Source: Bacteroidia bacterium
Lineage (GTDB): Bacteria; Bacteroidota; Bacteroidia; Bacteroidales; Paludibacteraceae
NCBI GenBank assembly: GCA_009929375.1
Contig: SAAO01000007.1
Location: forward strand, 55,328 to 119,327
Length of the DNA: 64,000 nucleotides
Direction of reading: 5' to 3'
Below the pieces are notes generated by a model, which was given only the letters and a program-made list of their open reading frames with translations, ran no database searches and was not told where the DNA came from. This document shows, in pieces, positions 47,612-56,967 of this stretch. Position numbers and translations under genes: made by a program. The stretch's first letter is position 1; every line of letters starts with the position of its first letter.

Positions 47612-49465
47612 CTACCCAATCACCTCCATTTGGCACTTTTTACAATCGAAACGAAGTTCAAATTTTTGTCCTTTGTGAGTGAGGAAAAATGGTTCGTTGA
47701 CTTTCTCTTTATAACCTTCGCGCGGACACCATCCCATTTCGTATTTTATACAATGCTTTGTAAACATCAATGGCACTCCTTGCTGATGCTTTATTTCGAA
47801 GCCCGGTTGAATACTTTCCACGCCATGTTCACGATAAAAAGCTTCTGCATTTTTATTAGTTACATTTCCCAGATATGTGAGTTGTTTTATTGGAAAATCG
47901 CTGTGAACAGCTTTCCGGGGCAATTCCCGTACATAATTGTTTGCTCTTACCTTGTCCAGTTTTTCAATTGCCTGCCTGCGCCATTCACTCAATACAGATG
48001 CCGGGAAAAACCACGTATTTTCGAGTTTAATTTCAAGTTGCTGTAATTCATAAATGCTGTTCCCTAGTTTCGAAAACTGCTGACGGATATTCGGTTCCAC
48101 GTTTTCAGGTTTCGAGGCTAGCTGTTTCTCATATTCAACTGCAAGCGTTGCAGTTTCATTTTCCTCCGAAGTAATGCTGAGTTTAAAACCATTTGCGGTT
48201 TCGGCGAAATTCATCTTCACTCCCACTCTACGATCAGCCGTTTTTCCATTCAGAATTTTCTCAAAAGCCTGATCCTGATTTCGATATATCAATGTTCCGG
48301 ATTCAATTACCGGCATTGTGTCAGGGTAGCAAAATGCAGTTTTCTGATTTCCCAGAGTTTGTACAGTATTGAGACGGAAACCCTCAAGCTCTCCTTTTTT
48401 ATTTATAAAACAAAGTCCATCACCATTATTTAACAAGTGGCCATTTTCAAGTTCAATGGCATTTCTCTTTACATTCAGCACTTTACCAATGGGTTCGCCA
48501 AGCGATTTTGGTGTTTCGGGCTGAATAATCGCATTGTGACGACCATTCAGAAAATAATCGGTAGCATTCCGACGGAAACTCTTTTCAGGATTTGGTTCGA
48601 AAAAGAAAGTTGTTTTGCCCGATGAAGTTCGCGAATAACCGGCTTTCTGTTCAATGGCTGCATCCAGTTTTTTGCGGTAGTAAGAAGTGATATTCTTCAC
48701 ATAGTCAATATCTTTCAGTCGTCCTTCAATTTTGAACGACATTACTCCGGCGTCAATTAATTCAGGGAGATAATCCGAGAGATCGAGATCCTTGAGTGAA
48801 AGCAAATGTTTGTTGCGAACCAGCACATTGCCATCGGCATCGGTCAGGTTATAAGGAAGGCGACAAAACTGCGCACACTGGCCACGATTTGCGCTTCGGC
48901 CGGTCATCGACTCGCTTATATAACATTGTCCGCTGTAACTCACGCAAAGTGCGCCATGCACAAATGCTTCGAGCTCCACATTGGTTTGCGACGAAATTTC
49001 AGCTATTTGCTTCAACGAAAGTTCACGGGCAAGCACCACGCGTGAAAAACCAGCATCCTGAAGAAATTTTACCTTCTCCATAGTGCGGTTATCGGTTTGA
49101 GTGCTGGCATGAAGTGCAATGGGCGGAAGATTCATTTTCAGAATGCCCATATCCTGCACAATCAGTGCATCGGCTCCGGCTTCGTAAATCTGATGAATAA
49201 GTTTTTCAGCATCCGTTAATTGAGCATCAGTCAAGATGGTATTCAGGGCCACATAAACCTTTGCCCTGTACTGGTGTGCGTATCGTGCCAGCTTTTCAAT
49301 GTCGCTCACTGAGTTTCCGGCGGCTGCACGCGCACTGAATTGCGAAGCACCAATATACACTGCATCGGCTCCGTGATTGATAGCTGCCATGCCACATTCG
49401 ATGTTTTTGGCAGGCGAAAGCAGTTCCACTACAGATTTAGCGGCAATTTCGTTTTTTAAATTCAT
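47612..49465 (-). CDS. U32-family peptidase-like protein (RlhA-related)
   Basis: The family signature is clear: ELEAFVHGALCVSYSGQCYISESMTGRSANRGQCAQFCR. It is preceded by a TIM-barrel N-terminus (LLSPAKNIECGMAAINHGADAVYIGASQFSARA). At 617 residues it is the long form with a C-terminal extension, like E. coli RlhA (653), which is needed for 5-hydroxylation of C2501 in 23S rRNA. Shorter relatives act on tRNA or ubiquinone. Cysteines in the signature and at the C-terminus (GWCPREG, CKKC) may hold an iron-sulfur cluster. rRNA hydroxylation is therefore the leading guess rather than proteolysis. Confidence 0.88.
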   Translation of the reverse strand: MNLKNEIAAKSVVELLSPAKNIECGMAAINHGADAVYIGASQFSARAAAGNSVSDIEKLARYAHQYRAKVYVALNTILTDAQLTDAEKLIHQIYEAGADALIVQDMGILKMNLPPIALHASTQTDNRTMEKVKFLQDAGFSRVVLARELSLKQIAEISSQTNVELEAFVHGALCVSYSGQCYISESMTGRSANRGQCAQFCRLPYNLTDADGNVLVRNKHLLSLKDLDLSDYLPELIDAGVMSFKIEGRLKDIDYVKNITSYYRKKLDAAIEQKAGYSRTSSGKTTFFFEPNPEKSFRRNATDYFLNGRHNAIIQPETPKSLGEPIGKVLNVKRNAIELENGHLLNNGDGLCFINKKGELEGFRLNTVQTLGNQKTAFCYPDTMPVIESGTLIYRNQDQAFEKILNGKTADRRVGVKMNFAETANGFKLSITSEENETATLAVEYEKQLASKPENVEPNIRQQFSKLGNSIYELQQLEIKLENTWFFPASVLSEWRRQAIEKLDKVRANNYVRELPRKAVHSDFPIKQLTYLGNVTNKNAEAFYREHGVESIQPGFEIKHQQGVPLMFTKHCIKYEMGWCPREGYKEKVNEPFFLTHKGQKFELRFDCKKCQMEVIG

Positions 49466-49493
49466 TCAGCAATTGTTGTTCAATAAAATCTTC

Positions 49494-50411
49494 TTATTGA
49501 ATTTTTGAAAGATCGTAAGGAGTTTCCTGATATACAAAATAGTTGAGCCAATTGGTGAAAAGCAGATTGGCATGACTGCGCCAGCGCACAAGCGGCTCAT
49601 TATCAGGATTGTTATCTCGATAATAGTTCTGAGGCATATTAATCGGTAACCCTTTCGAAATGTCGCGTTTATATTCAGTATCGAGTGTCAGAGGCGAATA
49701 CTCGGAATGACCGGTAATATAAAATTCGCGTCCGTTTCGGGCCATTACCATGTACACACCCGATTCCGGTGATTCGGAAAGCAGTGTCAGATCAGGATTT
49801 TTGCGGATATCTTCGGCTCTGATTTCGGTATGACGGCTGTGAGGCACATAAAAAATATCGTCGAAACCACGAAAGATCGGATTTTGCGGATCGAAAAGCC
49901 GATGCTCGAATACGCCAAACATTTTAGCATCAAGCGGATATTTATTGATGCCGTAGTGATAGTACAAACCAGCCTGAGCAGCCCAGCAAATAAAAAAAGT
50001 AGAAGTCACATGTGTGCGCGCCCAATCGAAAATTGTCGTAATCTCGCTCCAGTAATTCACTTCTTCGAACGGCATTTGCTCCACAGGTGCCCCGGTAATG
50101 ATCATGCCGTCGTAATTGCTTTTTTTAATTTCGTCGAATGTTTTGTAAAACGACATTAGATGTTCGATAGGTGTATTTTTCGAACAATGCGTTTCCATGT
50201 GCAAAAAGTCAATTTCAATCTGCAGCGGCGAATTCGAAAGCAGGCGAATCAAATCGGTTTCGGTAGTGATTTTTATCGGCATCAGGTTCAGAATCACAAT
50301 TTTCAATGGTCTGATTTCCTGAGTCGAAGCTCTTTCCGAATCCATCACAAATATATTTTCTGTTCTGAGTGCTTCCACTGCGGGCAAAGTCACCGGAATA
50401 TTTAATGGCAT
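49494..50411 (-). CDS. metA: Homoserine O-acyltransferase, MetA family (predicted acetyl-CoA type)
   Basis: Acylates homoserine at the first step of methionine synthesis. The 305 residues match MetA in length, with the catalytic Cys142 (FFICWAAQA) and the His235/Glu237 pair (ITGHSEYSP). Substrate choice in this family has been tied to residue 111: Glu favours acetyl-CoA, Gly favours succinyl-CoA. Here the sequence [15 protein letters not shown] puts Glu at 111, so homoserine O-acetyltransferase is predicted. No SAM riboswitch is evident upstream. It stands between the U32 gene and a palindrome-rich gap. Confidence 0.94.
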   Translation of the reverse strand: MPLNIPVTLPAVEALRTENIFVMDSERASTQEIRPLKIVILNLMPIKITTETDLIRLLSNSPLQIEIDFLHMETHCSKNTPIEHLMSFYKTFDEIKKSNYDGMIITGAPVEQMPFEEVNYWSEITTIFDWARTHVTSTFFICWAAQAGLYYHYGINKYPLDAKMFGVFEHRLFDPQNPIFRGFDDIFYVPHSRHTEIRAEDIRKNPDLTLLSESPESGVYMVMARNGREFYITGHSEYSPLTLDTEYKRDISKGLPINMPQNYYRDNNPDNEPLVRWRSHANLLFTNWLNYFVYQETPYDLSKIQ

Positions 50412-50451
50412 AACTTTAATTTACAATTTTAAATTTACTATATAATTTATA

Positions 50452-50690
50452 CAAGTTAGATATTTAACCACATAGCGACACAATAGAATTTATTCATAGA
50501 ACTGTTGAAATGAAGAACACATAGCTGTAAATGTTTAAAAACATTTACTTTCAAACTCAACAAACCGTCAAATTCGATCAAGCTACGTGAAATAACTTGT
50601 TATTTCACAACTATGTGTTCTTTCTTTAAATATCTAACCAGTGAAAAACTATTGTGCAACTATGTGTTTATGTAACTTATATAATAATTA
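50452..50690. repeat. Nested inverted-repeat block (palindrome-rich intergenic element)
   Basis: Four or more nested or serial inverted repeats occur within 240 bases. The outermost, CACATAG...CACAATAG near 50470-50485, pairs with CTATTGTG...CTATGTG at 50649-50666. GTTAGATATTTAA (50455-50467) pairs with TTAAATATCTAAC (50626-50638), and GAAGAACACATAG pairs with CTATGTGTTCTTTC. Two separate perfect hairpins are GTAAATGTTT-AA-AAACATTTAC (50527-50548) and GTGAAATAAC-TT-GTTATTTCAC (50587-50608). There is no ORF. It lies between metA and the solute-binding protein gene. Confidence 0.75.
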
Positions 50691-50725
50691 ATTTAAGAAC
50701 AATAGTTTCTGAAAACGAAACACAT

Positions 50726-51508
50726 TTACTGATACTTCCTGTATATTTCCCAATAGACAGAACTTCCGATAAATTCATTCAGAAAACTGTTCAGCGAATC
50801 GCGCAAAACTGTAGCATTAGGATGCACAGCCCAACCGTATTCCTGCTGAAAACCTACAGGAAGGTCCGTTTCCAGATTGCTGAATCTGGTTTTAAAGTTC
50901 AGTGTCAGAATTTCTGGACAAACAGTATTTTTAATTTCGCCACGCGAAACCATTTCAACCATTTGCTCAAGCGATTTATTCTTCAATTCAATAATTTTGA
51001 TTTCCGACGATATCTCGTTGGCCAGATTTTTAATTCTTGGAATAAATACCGATCCTTTAGCTACATAAATCGTGTCGTCGGCAAGTTCGAGTTGCGATTT
51101 TATATTTGTGGAATCGGATTTCTGTACAAGTTGTAGACCTGTATTCATAAAGGCTTTTGTGAGCAACAAACGGTCGATGTTTTCTTTATTTGCAGGGATA
51201 AAATGCGCCAGAAGTTGCGATTCTCCGTTGTATAGCTCTTCAATTCCGGCTTCGGTATCGGGTGTTTTGCTGATAATAAGCTCTAAACCATGCCTGTTGG
51301 CAAATTCTTTTACAATTTCGTACTGAAAGCCGCCTACACTGCCTTTATTTACCGAAAATCCAAGACTGCTGCTGTCGACAACCACTGTTATTCTTCCAGA
51401 TTTCATTATTTCAGGAAAATCTTTTGGCTTATTGTTTCTGAATAGCAGAAAATAAATTAATCCGCCGGCCAAAAGCATTAATGCTATGTATATCCACCAT
51501 TTTTTCAT
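50726..51508 (-). CDS. Periplasmic amino-acid-binding-type protein (SBP_bac_3, MltF N-domain-like)
   Basis: Start at 51508 (MKKWWIYIALMLLAGGLIYFLL) gives 260 residues with an N-terminal membrane anchor that probably remains uncleaved. The body is an SBP_bac_3 fold (GRITVVVDSSSLGFSVNKGSVGGFQYEIVKEFANRHGLELII) like the N-domain of membrane-bound transglycosylase MltF. The lytic transglycosylase domain is missing. No ABC permease is nearby, so a sensor or regulatory role is as likely as transport. It is 50 bases downstream of the porin gene on the same strand. Confidence 0.8.
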   Translation of the reverse strand: MKKWWIYIALMLLAGGLIYFLLFRNNKPKDFPEIMKSGRITVVVDSSSLGFSVNKGSVGGFQYEIVKEFANRHGLELIISKTPDTEAGIEELYNGESQLLAHFIPANKENIDRLLLTKAFMNTGLQLVQKSDSTNIKSQLELADDTIYVAKGSVFIPRIKNLANEISSEIKIIELKNKSLEQMVEMVSRGEIKNTVCPEILTLNFKTRFSNLETDLPVGFQQEYGWAVHPNATVLRDSLNSFLNEFIGSSVYWEIYRKYQ

Positions 51509-51558
51509 GTCCTGACAATTTAGCTCCGGCATTTCAGAAGCGCGGAGATTGTTTACAA

Positions 51559-53445
51559 TTAATCGTAGAAATTCCAGGTCAAACCAAGTTTCAGCAATGC
51601 CGGATTGATAGGATATCCGGGCATCGAATAGTACAAACCGTTCATAAACAATTCATTTACATGATAATATTTTATGAAGAAACGTGTACGTTTCAGATGC
51701 AGATTGGCATACACACTCATTTCGGGATAATTACCAATTTTCATCTTATCCTGCGCGTAAAACTGTCCGGTAGCAGGCATATAAGCCGGAGCATAATAAG
51801 CAGTATGATAACGCACATCGACACCAAATTGTGCACTCAGCACATTGAACCACTTGTCGTGAAAATAAAAATTGTGATAAAGTGCCAGAGCAGGAAGTGG
51901 CAATACCGACTGATTGGAGCTTAACTGATAAACCACATTGTTTTCCAATGCAAACTTACCAAAATAAAAATCCTGTTTCAGATTGGCTGATACTATTTGC
52001 ACATTTCCTTCGAACTGACGCGGCAATGCCAGCGAATCGAAATACAGTTTTCCGGTCACATTTTCCACAGCCACATCGAGTGAGAAATTGCGTGTAGGTA
52101 CAGCAAATGTTCCTCCAACATGTGTACGAAGCGTTTTTACAAAATTATTCTCCCATTTAAAGTGGTTCGATTCGTAATGCTGAAACAGATAGGATGGTTC
52201 GTCCAATCGCATAAAACCCTTTGCGCGCAGCGAAATTGTATCTTTCCACAGTCTGAAATTTCCTGCAAAATCAGCATCGAGCAAAAAATCGCCGATTTTT
52301 GGGCCTAACAGTGTAATTTCTGCATTCACTTTGTAGGTAAAAGCCTGTCCTCTTTCTTTCGAAAGAATCCCCCCGATTTTTGTATTGGATCTTAAACGAT
52401 TCTGTAACGAATTATCTTTCATTAAATAATATTTCTCCACTTCGTTTTCGGCATAAGCACTCAGTCCGAACTGCATCCATTTGTTGAATTCTTCGGCCAG
52501 ACTTACGGCGAACATATTGCTTACGCGCTGAAAACGCACTGTATCGCGTGTTTCATCCTGCACGTAATAAGTATTCCGGTAAAAATTCTTATCTACACTG
52601 TTTTCGAGATAGCGACGCTGGTTATCATCCAGCTGAATAGTGTGCGTGAAGCGCGTCACAGGCACAAATTCCTTGATAATTGAGTCATTTTTCTGTTTTA
52701 CATCGCGTTCGAAACCAAGACTGTAGCTGTGGTTGTAGAAAAACTGGAATTGCTTAAAAGTATTTTGCACACCATCGCTCAGATTTACCGGAATAGTAGC
52801 TGTAGTATATCCAAAAGGTGGGTTCAGTATGTAAAGCGGATCCTGAATACCTCCGTTTTCGAAATGATTCAGACTATTGTAAGCAATCACTCCTTTCGCT
52901 GAATACCGACGACCATCATACGAACCAAAAAGCGAACCTTCGAATCGTTTGACAGCCTGATTCTGATATTCGCCACGAGCATAAATATAGTCGAGTGTGG
53001 TACCGAAGTTCAGTTTTTTGTTTGCATTGGCAGTAAACAAAAAGCCAATCTGATCTTCTTCGCGGTAATTTGTGCCTCCGGTAAGGTAGCGCAAACTGCT
53101 GAATGGTGTTTTTGTATTGTAAAACACATTATTATCGATGGTTTTGATATAAGGCACATAGGCCTCACCAAATATAAACTCCTGTGCTGCAGGCCGATCG
53201 AAATATATTTTTGATTGTAGCGGCGAACCCAGATTGCCATTGAAGGCATTGGCTATGCTAAACCTTTCGACTGCATGTGTCTGCTGAAAATTGCGATGCG
53301 CTGTATCCACGGGAATAGTGTCCACAGCCCCGAATTTGTTGGCCACTTTCCATGTTTTTACATATTTGTTTTCTTCGGTAATTTGCGAGAAAACATATCC
53401 TGTAAAAGTTACAAACGATATTATGCTAAAAATAAACTTCTTCAC
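51559..53445 (-). CDS. Putative porin (Bacteroidetes outer-membrane beta-barrel)
   Basis: A 628-residue exported protein: signal peptide MKKFIFSIISFVTFTGYVFSQ, then alternating aromatic/hydrophobic strands typical of an outer-membrane beta-barrel, ending in an aromatic residue and Asp (LTWNFYD). The start of the barrel (EAYVPYIKTIDNNVFYNTKTPFSSLRYLTGGTNYREEDQ) matches the Bacteroidetes-specific putative porin family. The substrate is unknown. A TATCTTTG box on the minus strand at 53515-53508 lies about 60 bases upstream, although its -33 element is weak. Confidence 0.87.
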   Translation of the reverse strand: MKKFIFSIISFVTFTGYVFSQITEENKYVKTWKVANKFGAVDTIPVDTAHRNFQQTHAVERFSIANAFNGNLGSPLQSKIYFDRPAAQEFIFGEAYVPYIKTIDNNVFYNTKTPFSSLRYLTGGTNYREEDQIGFLFTANANKKLNFGTTLDYIYARGEYQNQAVKRFEGSLFGSYDGRRYSAKGVIAYNSLNHFENGGIQDPLYILNPPFGYTTATIPVNLSDGVQNTFKQFQFFYNHSYSLGFERDVKQKNDSIIKEFVPVTRFTHTIQLDDNQRRYLENSVDKNFYRNTYYVQDETRDTVRFQRVSNMFAVSLAEEFNKWMQFGLSAYAENEVEKYYLMKDNSLQNRLRSNTKIGGILSKERGQAFTYKVNAEITLLGPKIGDFLLDADFAGNFRLWKDTISLRAKGFMRLDEPSYLFQHYESNHFKWENNFVKTLRTHVGGTFAVPTRNFSLDVAVENVTGKLYFDSLALPRQFEGNVQIVSANLKQDFYFGKFALENNVVYQLSSNQSVLPLPALALYHNFYFHDKWFNVLSAQFGVDVRYHTAYYAPAYMPATGQFYAQDKMKIGNYPEMSVYANLHLKRTRFFIKYYHVNELFMNGLYYSMPGYPINPALLKLGLTWNFYD

Positions 53446-53703
53446 ACTCTGAATTTTGGGCGTTAATGCGGAAAACGACTGTATTTAAGCCTATTCCGAA
53501 ATGTTTGCAAAGATATAAAAAATATAATGCTGAATGAAAGCAGCTACGTTATAAAAACAAAAAGGCAGACTAAAACATTATTGTTTCGGAAACGGTTTTA
53601 TTGTTCAGGCAAATAAACCGAAACAACAAACTTACTTTCAACCACAAAAAAATCGACTATATTTGTAGAATATATTTCGAATCAGGCAAATGCAACATTC
53701 ATA

Positions 53704-55488
53704 ATGAAGATATTACTCCTCACTCCTCCTCTTACTCAGCTGAATATGGCCTATCCGGCCACTGCTCAGCTTACCGGATTTCTGAAAACACAGGGAATAG
53801 AAGTGGCTCAGGCCGACCTTGGCATTGAATTAATCGAAACATTATTCAAAAAAGAGAATATCCGTAAAATTTTCGAACTGGCAGGAGAACAAAAACTGAG
53901 TAAACGCCACAGGATTATTGTCAGCAATGCCGATTTTTATATTCATAATGCTGAACCAATCATTGCTTTCCTTTCGGGACGCGACCGTACTGCTGCACTT
54001 CGCTTCAGCCGACGCAATTTCTGGCCTGTGGCCGATAAACTACCTTCCGAGGAGGATCTTGAATGGGCTTTTGGAACGATAGGAAACCACGACCGTGCAG
54101 TGCATCTCTGCACATTCTTTATCAAAGACATTGCTAAACTGATTCAGGAAACTATCGATCCGCATTTCGGACTTATTCGTTATGCCGAATCGCTGTGTAT
54201 TCATTTACCCGAATTCGAGCCGCTCGAAACCGAACTCAGCAAACCGCTTCCGTTTACACAACAGCTGTGTATCGATATTTTTTCAAAGAAAATTGAAGAA
54301 TTAAATCCTGAATTTGTGGGTTTTACAGTGCCTTTCCCGGGCAATCTGCTTTCGGCGCTGCGTTGTGCACAGTGGATTAAGCAAAACCGTCCCGACATTA
54401 AAACCGTTATGGGTGGCGGATTTGTAAATACCGAACTGCGGCAAATGACCGATACCGGCATTTTTAAATATATGGATTTTCTGACTTTCGACGATGGCGA
54501 ATTACCACTTCTGCGCTTACTCACCAATGGCGAAAAAGTACGAACGCTTAGCTTCGAAAACAACGAAATAGTAAGACATAATTTCGACAGTCGCGAGAAT
54601 ATTCCGTTTTCACAATGGCCTGCGCCCGATTACAGCGGTTTGCTCAACAAATCATATATCAACATGATTGAGCTCACAAACCCTATGCATGCGGTGTGGA
54701 GCAATGGTCAGTGGAATAAAATGACGCTTGCACACGGTTGCTACTGGGGTAAATGTGCTTTTTGCGATGGATCGCTCGATTATATTGGTAGGTTTGAACG
54801 CACTACAGCCGAAGCGCTGGTGGATCAAATTGAACAGGTAGTGGCGCAAACCGGGCAAACCGGTTTTCACTTTGTGGACGAGGCTGCACCTCCTGCCATG
54901 CTTCGTAAACTGGCTGAAGAACTTCTCAGGCGAAATGTACAGATTTCGTACTGGACAAATGTAAGATTCGAAAAATCGTACAATGCAGAGCTGTGTTATC
55001 TGCTTGCCAAATCGGGTTGTGTGGCTGTGGCCGGCGGTCTCGAAGTAGCTTCGGAACGCGTGCTGAAACTTATCAACAAAGGAATTACCATTGAAACAGC
55101 TTCGGAAGCCATGAAAAATCTGAGCAATGCAGGTATTATGACTCATGCATATCTTATGTATGGTTTCCCAACGCAAACAGAAGCCGAAACTATTGATTCG
55201 CTCGAAAATGTACGTCGGCTTTTCGAAAATTGCTGGCTGCATTCTGCTTTCTGGCACCGTTATGCAATGACTATTCACAGTCCGTCAGGCATTAATCCGG
55301 CTTCGGTTGGAGCAAAATCGCTGCAAACAAAGCCCAATCCCTTTGCAAACAACGAGATACCTTTCAGCACACAGCCTGTGACCAATCTCGATGCTCTTGG
55401 CGAAGCACTTAATCTGGCTACATATAATTACATGAACGGAACAGGATACGATATTCCTGTTAAGAAATGGTTTAAGGCAAGGAAATAA
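53704..55488 (+). CDS. B12-binding-type radical SAM protein with atypical CX4CX2C cluster motif
   Basis: A 594-residue protein with an N-terminal cobalamin-binding-like Rossmann region (LLLTPPLTQLNMAYPATAQLTGFLKTQGIEVAQADLGIE, then PEFVGFTVPFPGNLLSALRCAQWIK, VMGGGFVNTELR) and a radical SAM core beginning near residue 340. The cluster-binding cysteines read GCYWGKCAFCD, which is CX4CX2C, one residue longer than the usual CX3CX2C. Downstream core features (GFHFVDEAAPP, GGLEVASERVLKLINKGIT, AYLMYGFPTQTEAE) are normal. The DxHxxG signature of a base-off cobalamin site is not seen, so true B12 binding is uncertain. The reaction is unknown. A TATATTTG -7 box lies at 53658-53665. Confidence 0.85.
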   Translation: MKILLLTPPLTQLNMAYPATAQLTGFLKTQGIEVAQADLGIELIETLFKKENIRKIFELAGEQKLSKRHRIIVSNADFYIHNAEPIIAFLSGRDRTAALRFSRRNFWPVADKLPSEEDLEWAFGTIGNHDRAVHLCTFFIKDIAKLIQETIDPHFGLIRYAESLCIHLPEFEPLETELSKPLPFTQQLCIDIFSKKIEELNPEFVGFTVPFPGNLLSALRCAQWIKQNRPDIKTVMGGGFVNTELRQMTDTGIFKYMDFLTFDDGELPLLRLLTNGEKVRTLSFENNEIVRHNFDSRENIPFSQWPAPDYSGLLNKSYINMIELTNPMHAVWSNGQWNKMTLAHGCYWGKCAFCDGSLDYIGRFERTTAEALVDQIEQVVAQTGQTGFHFVDEAAPPAMLRKLAEELLRRNVQISYWTNVRFEKSYNAELCYLLAKSGCVAVAGGLEVASERVLKLINKGITIETASEAMKNLSNAGIMTHAYLMYGFPTQTEAETIDSLENVRRLFENCWLHSAFWHRYAMTIHSPSGINPASVGAKSLQTKPNPFANNEIPFSTQPVTNLDALGEALNLATYNYMNGTGYDIPVKKWFKARK

Positions 55489-55640
55489 GAAAACTTCGAT
55501 TTACTATTTATTACCATCGTCTTCATCAACCAATCAACTATGCGAAGATATAAGATACAAGGCTACGCCCCTGAATTTATGAAATTAGCATCATAGCTGT
55601 GATATCATAAGTAAACATAAGGTATTATTGATATCTTTCT

Positions 55641-55760
55641 TTATCCCTGAGGGATAACATATTTATAGAACAAAAATTATAACATACACATTCGACCCCA
55701 ACGGGGTCGTATTATTGTATCAAAACAATATCTATAAACATTTGAATCCTACGGATTCGA
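55641..55760. repeat. Three evenly spaced short hairpins
   Basis: TTATCCC-TGA-GGGATAA (55641-55657), CGACCCC-AAC-GGGGTCG (55693-55709) and GAATCC-TAC-GGATTC (55744-55758). Each is a perfect stem of 6-7 bp with a 3-nt loop, and the starts are 52 and 51 bases apart. The linkers share ATTATTGTAT/ATATCTATAAACATTT-like AT-rich text. The rest of the 357-base gap (55489-55845) holds no ORF. Confidence 0.75.
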
Positions 55761-55845
55761 AATAATAGACTCAGGATCAATTCATTTTGACTCCTGATTC
55801 ACTTAAACTAATTAACTAAATAACTAATCAACCAAACAAAAAACC

Positions 55846-56748
55846 ATGCACGATCATCATTCCCATCAACATAATCATACGCACGACGCTGATGTAAAAA
55901 ACATCAGCGTGGCATTTTTTCTGAATCTGAGTTTTACGGTTATTGAAATTATCGGAGGCTTGCTCACCAATAGTATGGCCATTCTTTCGGATGCCATTCA
56001 CGACCTTGGCGATTCGTTTTCGCTGGGTATGGCCTGGTATTTTCAGAAATTCTCGAAAAAGAAAAGTGACAGGCATTATTCCTATGGATACAAGCGTTTT
56101 GCTCTGCTCGGAGCTATTATAAACTCAATTATTTTGCTTGTAGGTAGTATTTTTATTATTTACGAAGCTATTCCACGCATCCTTGAACCACAGCAAACAA
56201 ATACAGTCGGTATGTTTGTTCTGGCAATTCTGGGTGTGATTGTCAACGGAGCAGCCATGTTTCGTCTGCGCAGAGGTAGTTCGCTCAACGAGAAAGTGGT
56301 TTCATTGCACATGCTCGAGGATGTACTCGGCTGGATGGCCATTCTTATAGGCTCAGTGGTGATGTACTTTTTCGATTTACCTGTTCTCGATCCGCTGTTG
56401 TCGGTAGGTATTGCACTATTTGTGATTTACAATGTGTTTAAAAATCTGAAACAGAGTCTTAAAATTGTGTTACAGGCCATTCCTGAAGAAATTGATTCGG
56501 AGGAAATTGCCCGTGAGCTTGTTGCTTTTGACGAAATTGAATCGGTACACGATCTTCATATCTGGTCGGTGGATGGCGAATATAACGTGATGACGCTTCA
56601 TGTGGTGGTGGCAGCCAATCTGAATATTGTTGAACAGTCGGCACTCAAGCAGAGAATACGCGATTTCCTGCTGCACGAAGGCATTCAGCATGCCACGATT
56701 GAGTTCGAGAATGAATCGGAATCATGTACGCTCGAAGAATGCTGTTGA
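55846..56748 (+). CDS. Cation diffusion facilitator (Zn2+/heavy-metal efflux, CzcD/ZitB-like)
   Basis: A 300-residue antiporter that exports divalent metal ions, usually Zn2+, from the cytoplasm. It opens with a His-rich tail (HDHHSHQHNHTHD), then six membrane helices with the metal-site motifs SDAIHDLGDS in helix 2 and LEDVLGW in helix 5. A C-terminal cytoplasmic domain follows (VHDLHIWSVDGEYNVMTLHVVV). The extreme C-terminus CTLEECC adds possible metal-binding cysteines. The gene is isolated in a 357-base upstream gap with no metal-regulator gene near. Confidence 0.93.
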   Translation: MHDHHSHQHNHTHDADVKNISVAFFLNLSFTVIEIIGGLLTNSMAILSDAIHDLGDSFSLGMAWYFQKFSKKKSDRHYSYGYKRFALLGAIINSIILLVGSIFIIYEAIPRILEPQQTNTVGMFVLAILGVIVNGAAMFRLRRGSSLNEKVVSLHMLEDVLGWMAILIGSVVMYFFDLPVLDPLLSVGIALFVIYNVFKNLKQSLKIVLQAIPEEIDSEEIARELVAFDEIESVHDLHIWSVDGEYNVMTLHVVVAANLNIVEQSALKQRIRDFLLHEGIQHATIEFENESESCTLEECC

Positions 56749-56854
56749 GCACAGACAATCAGTTTATAAAGAAACATTCTAAGGCCGTACAGTGTTACAA
56801 ATATAAAACCTGTTTTTTTCTTCGGGTTTTTCTTAATATTTTTTCTTAAATAAT

Positions 56855-56884
56855 TTGTTTTTTATTATACAATCATTATATTTG
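56855..56884 (+). promoter_or_regulatory. Promoter of the ECF sigma factor gene
   Basis: TTG (56855-56857), 19-nt spacer, TATATTTG (56877-56884): a close match to the housekeeping Bacteroidetes consensus about 85 bases before the start codon. Confidence 0.6.
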
Positions 56885-56967
56885 CAGTCTCAACATTATT
56901 ATTCACCCTAAAAAACTTAAATGCCTATTGCCGTAAGATTACTCTGAAACCCCAAAATTTAGACGTA

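Noticed and set aside
55489..55845. Small gene between the radical SAM and cation-efflux genes
   Set aside because: All frames are broken and the segment is dominated by hairpins and AT-rich linkers.
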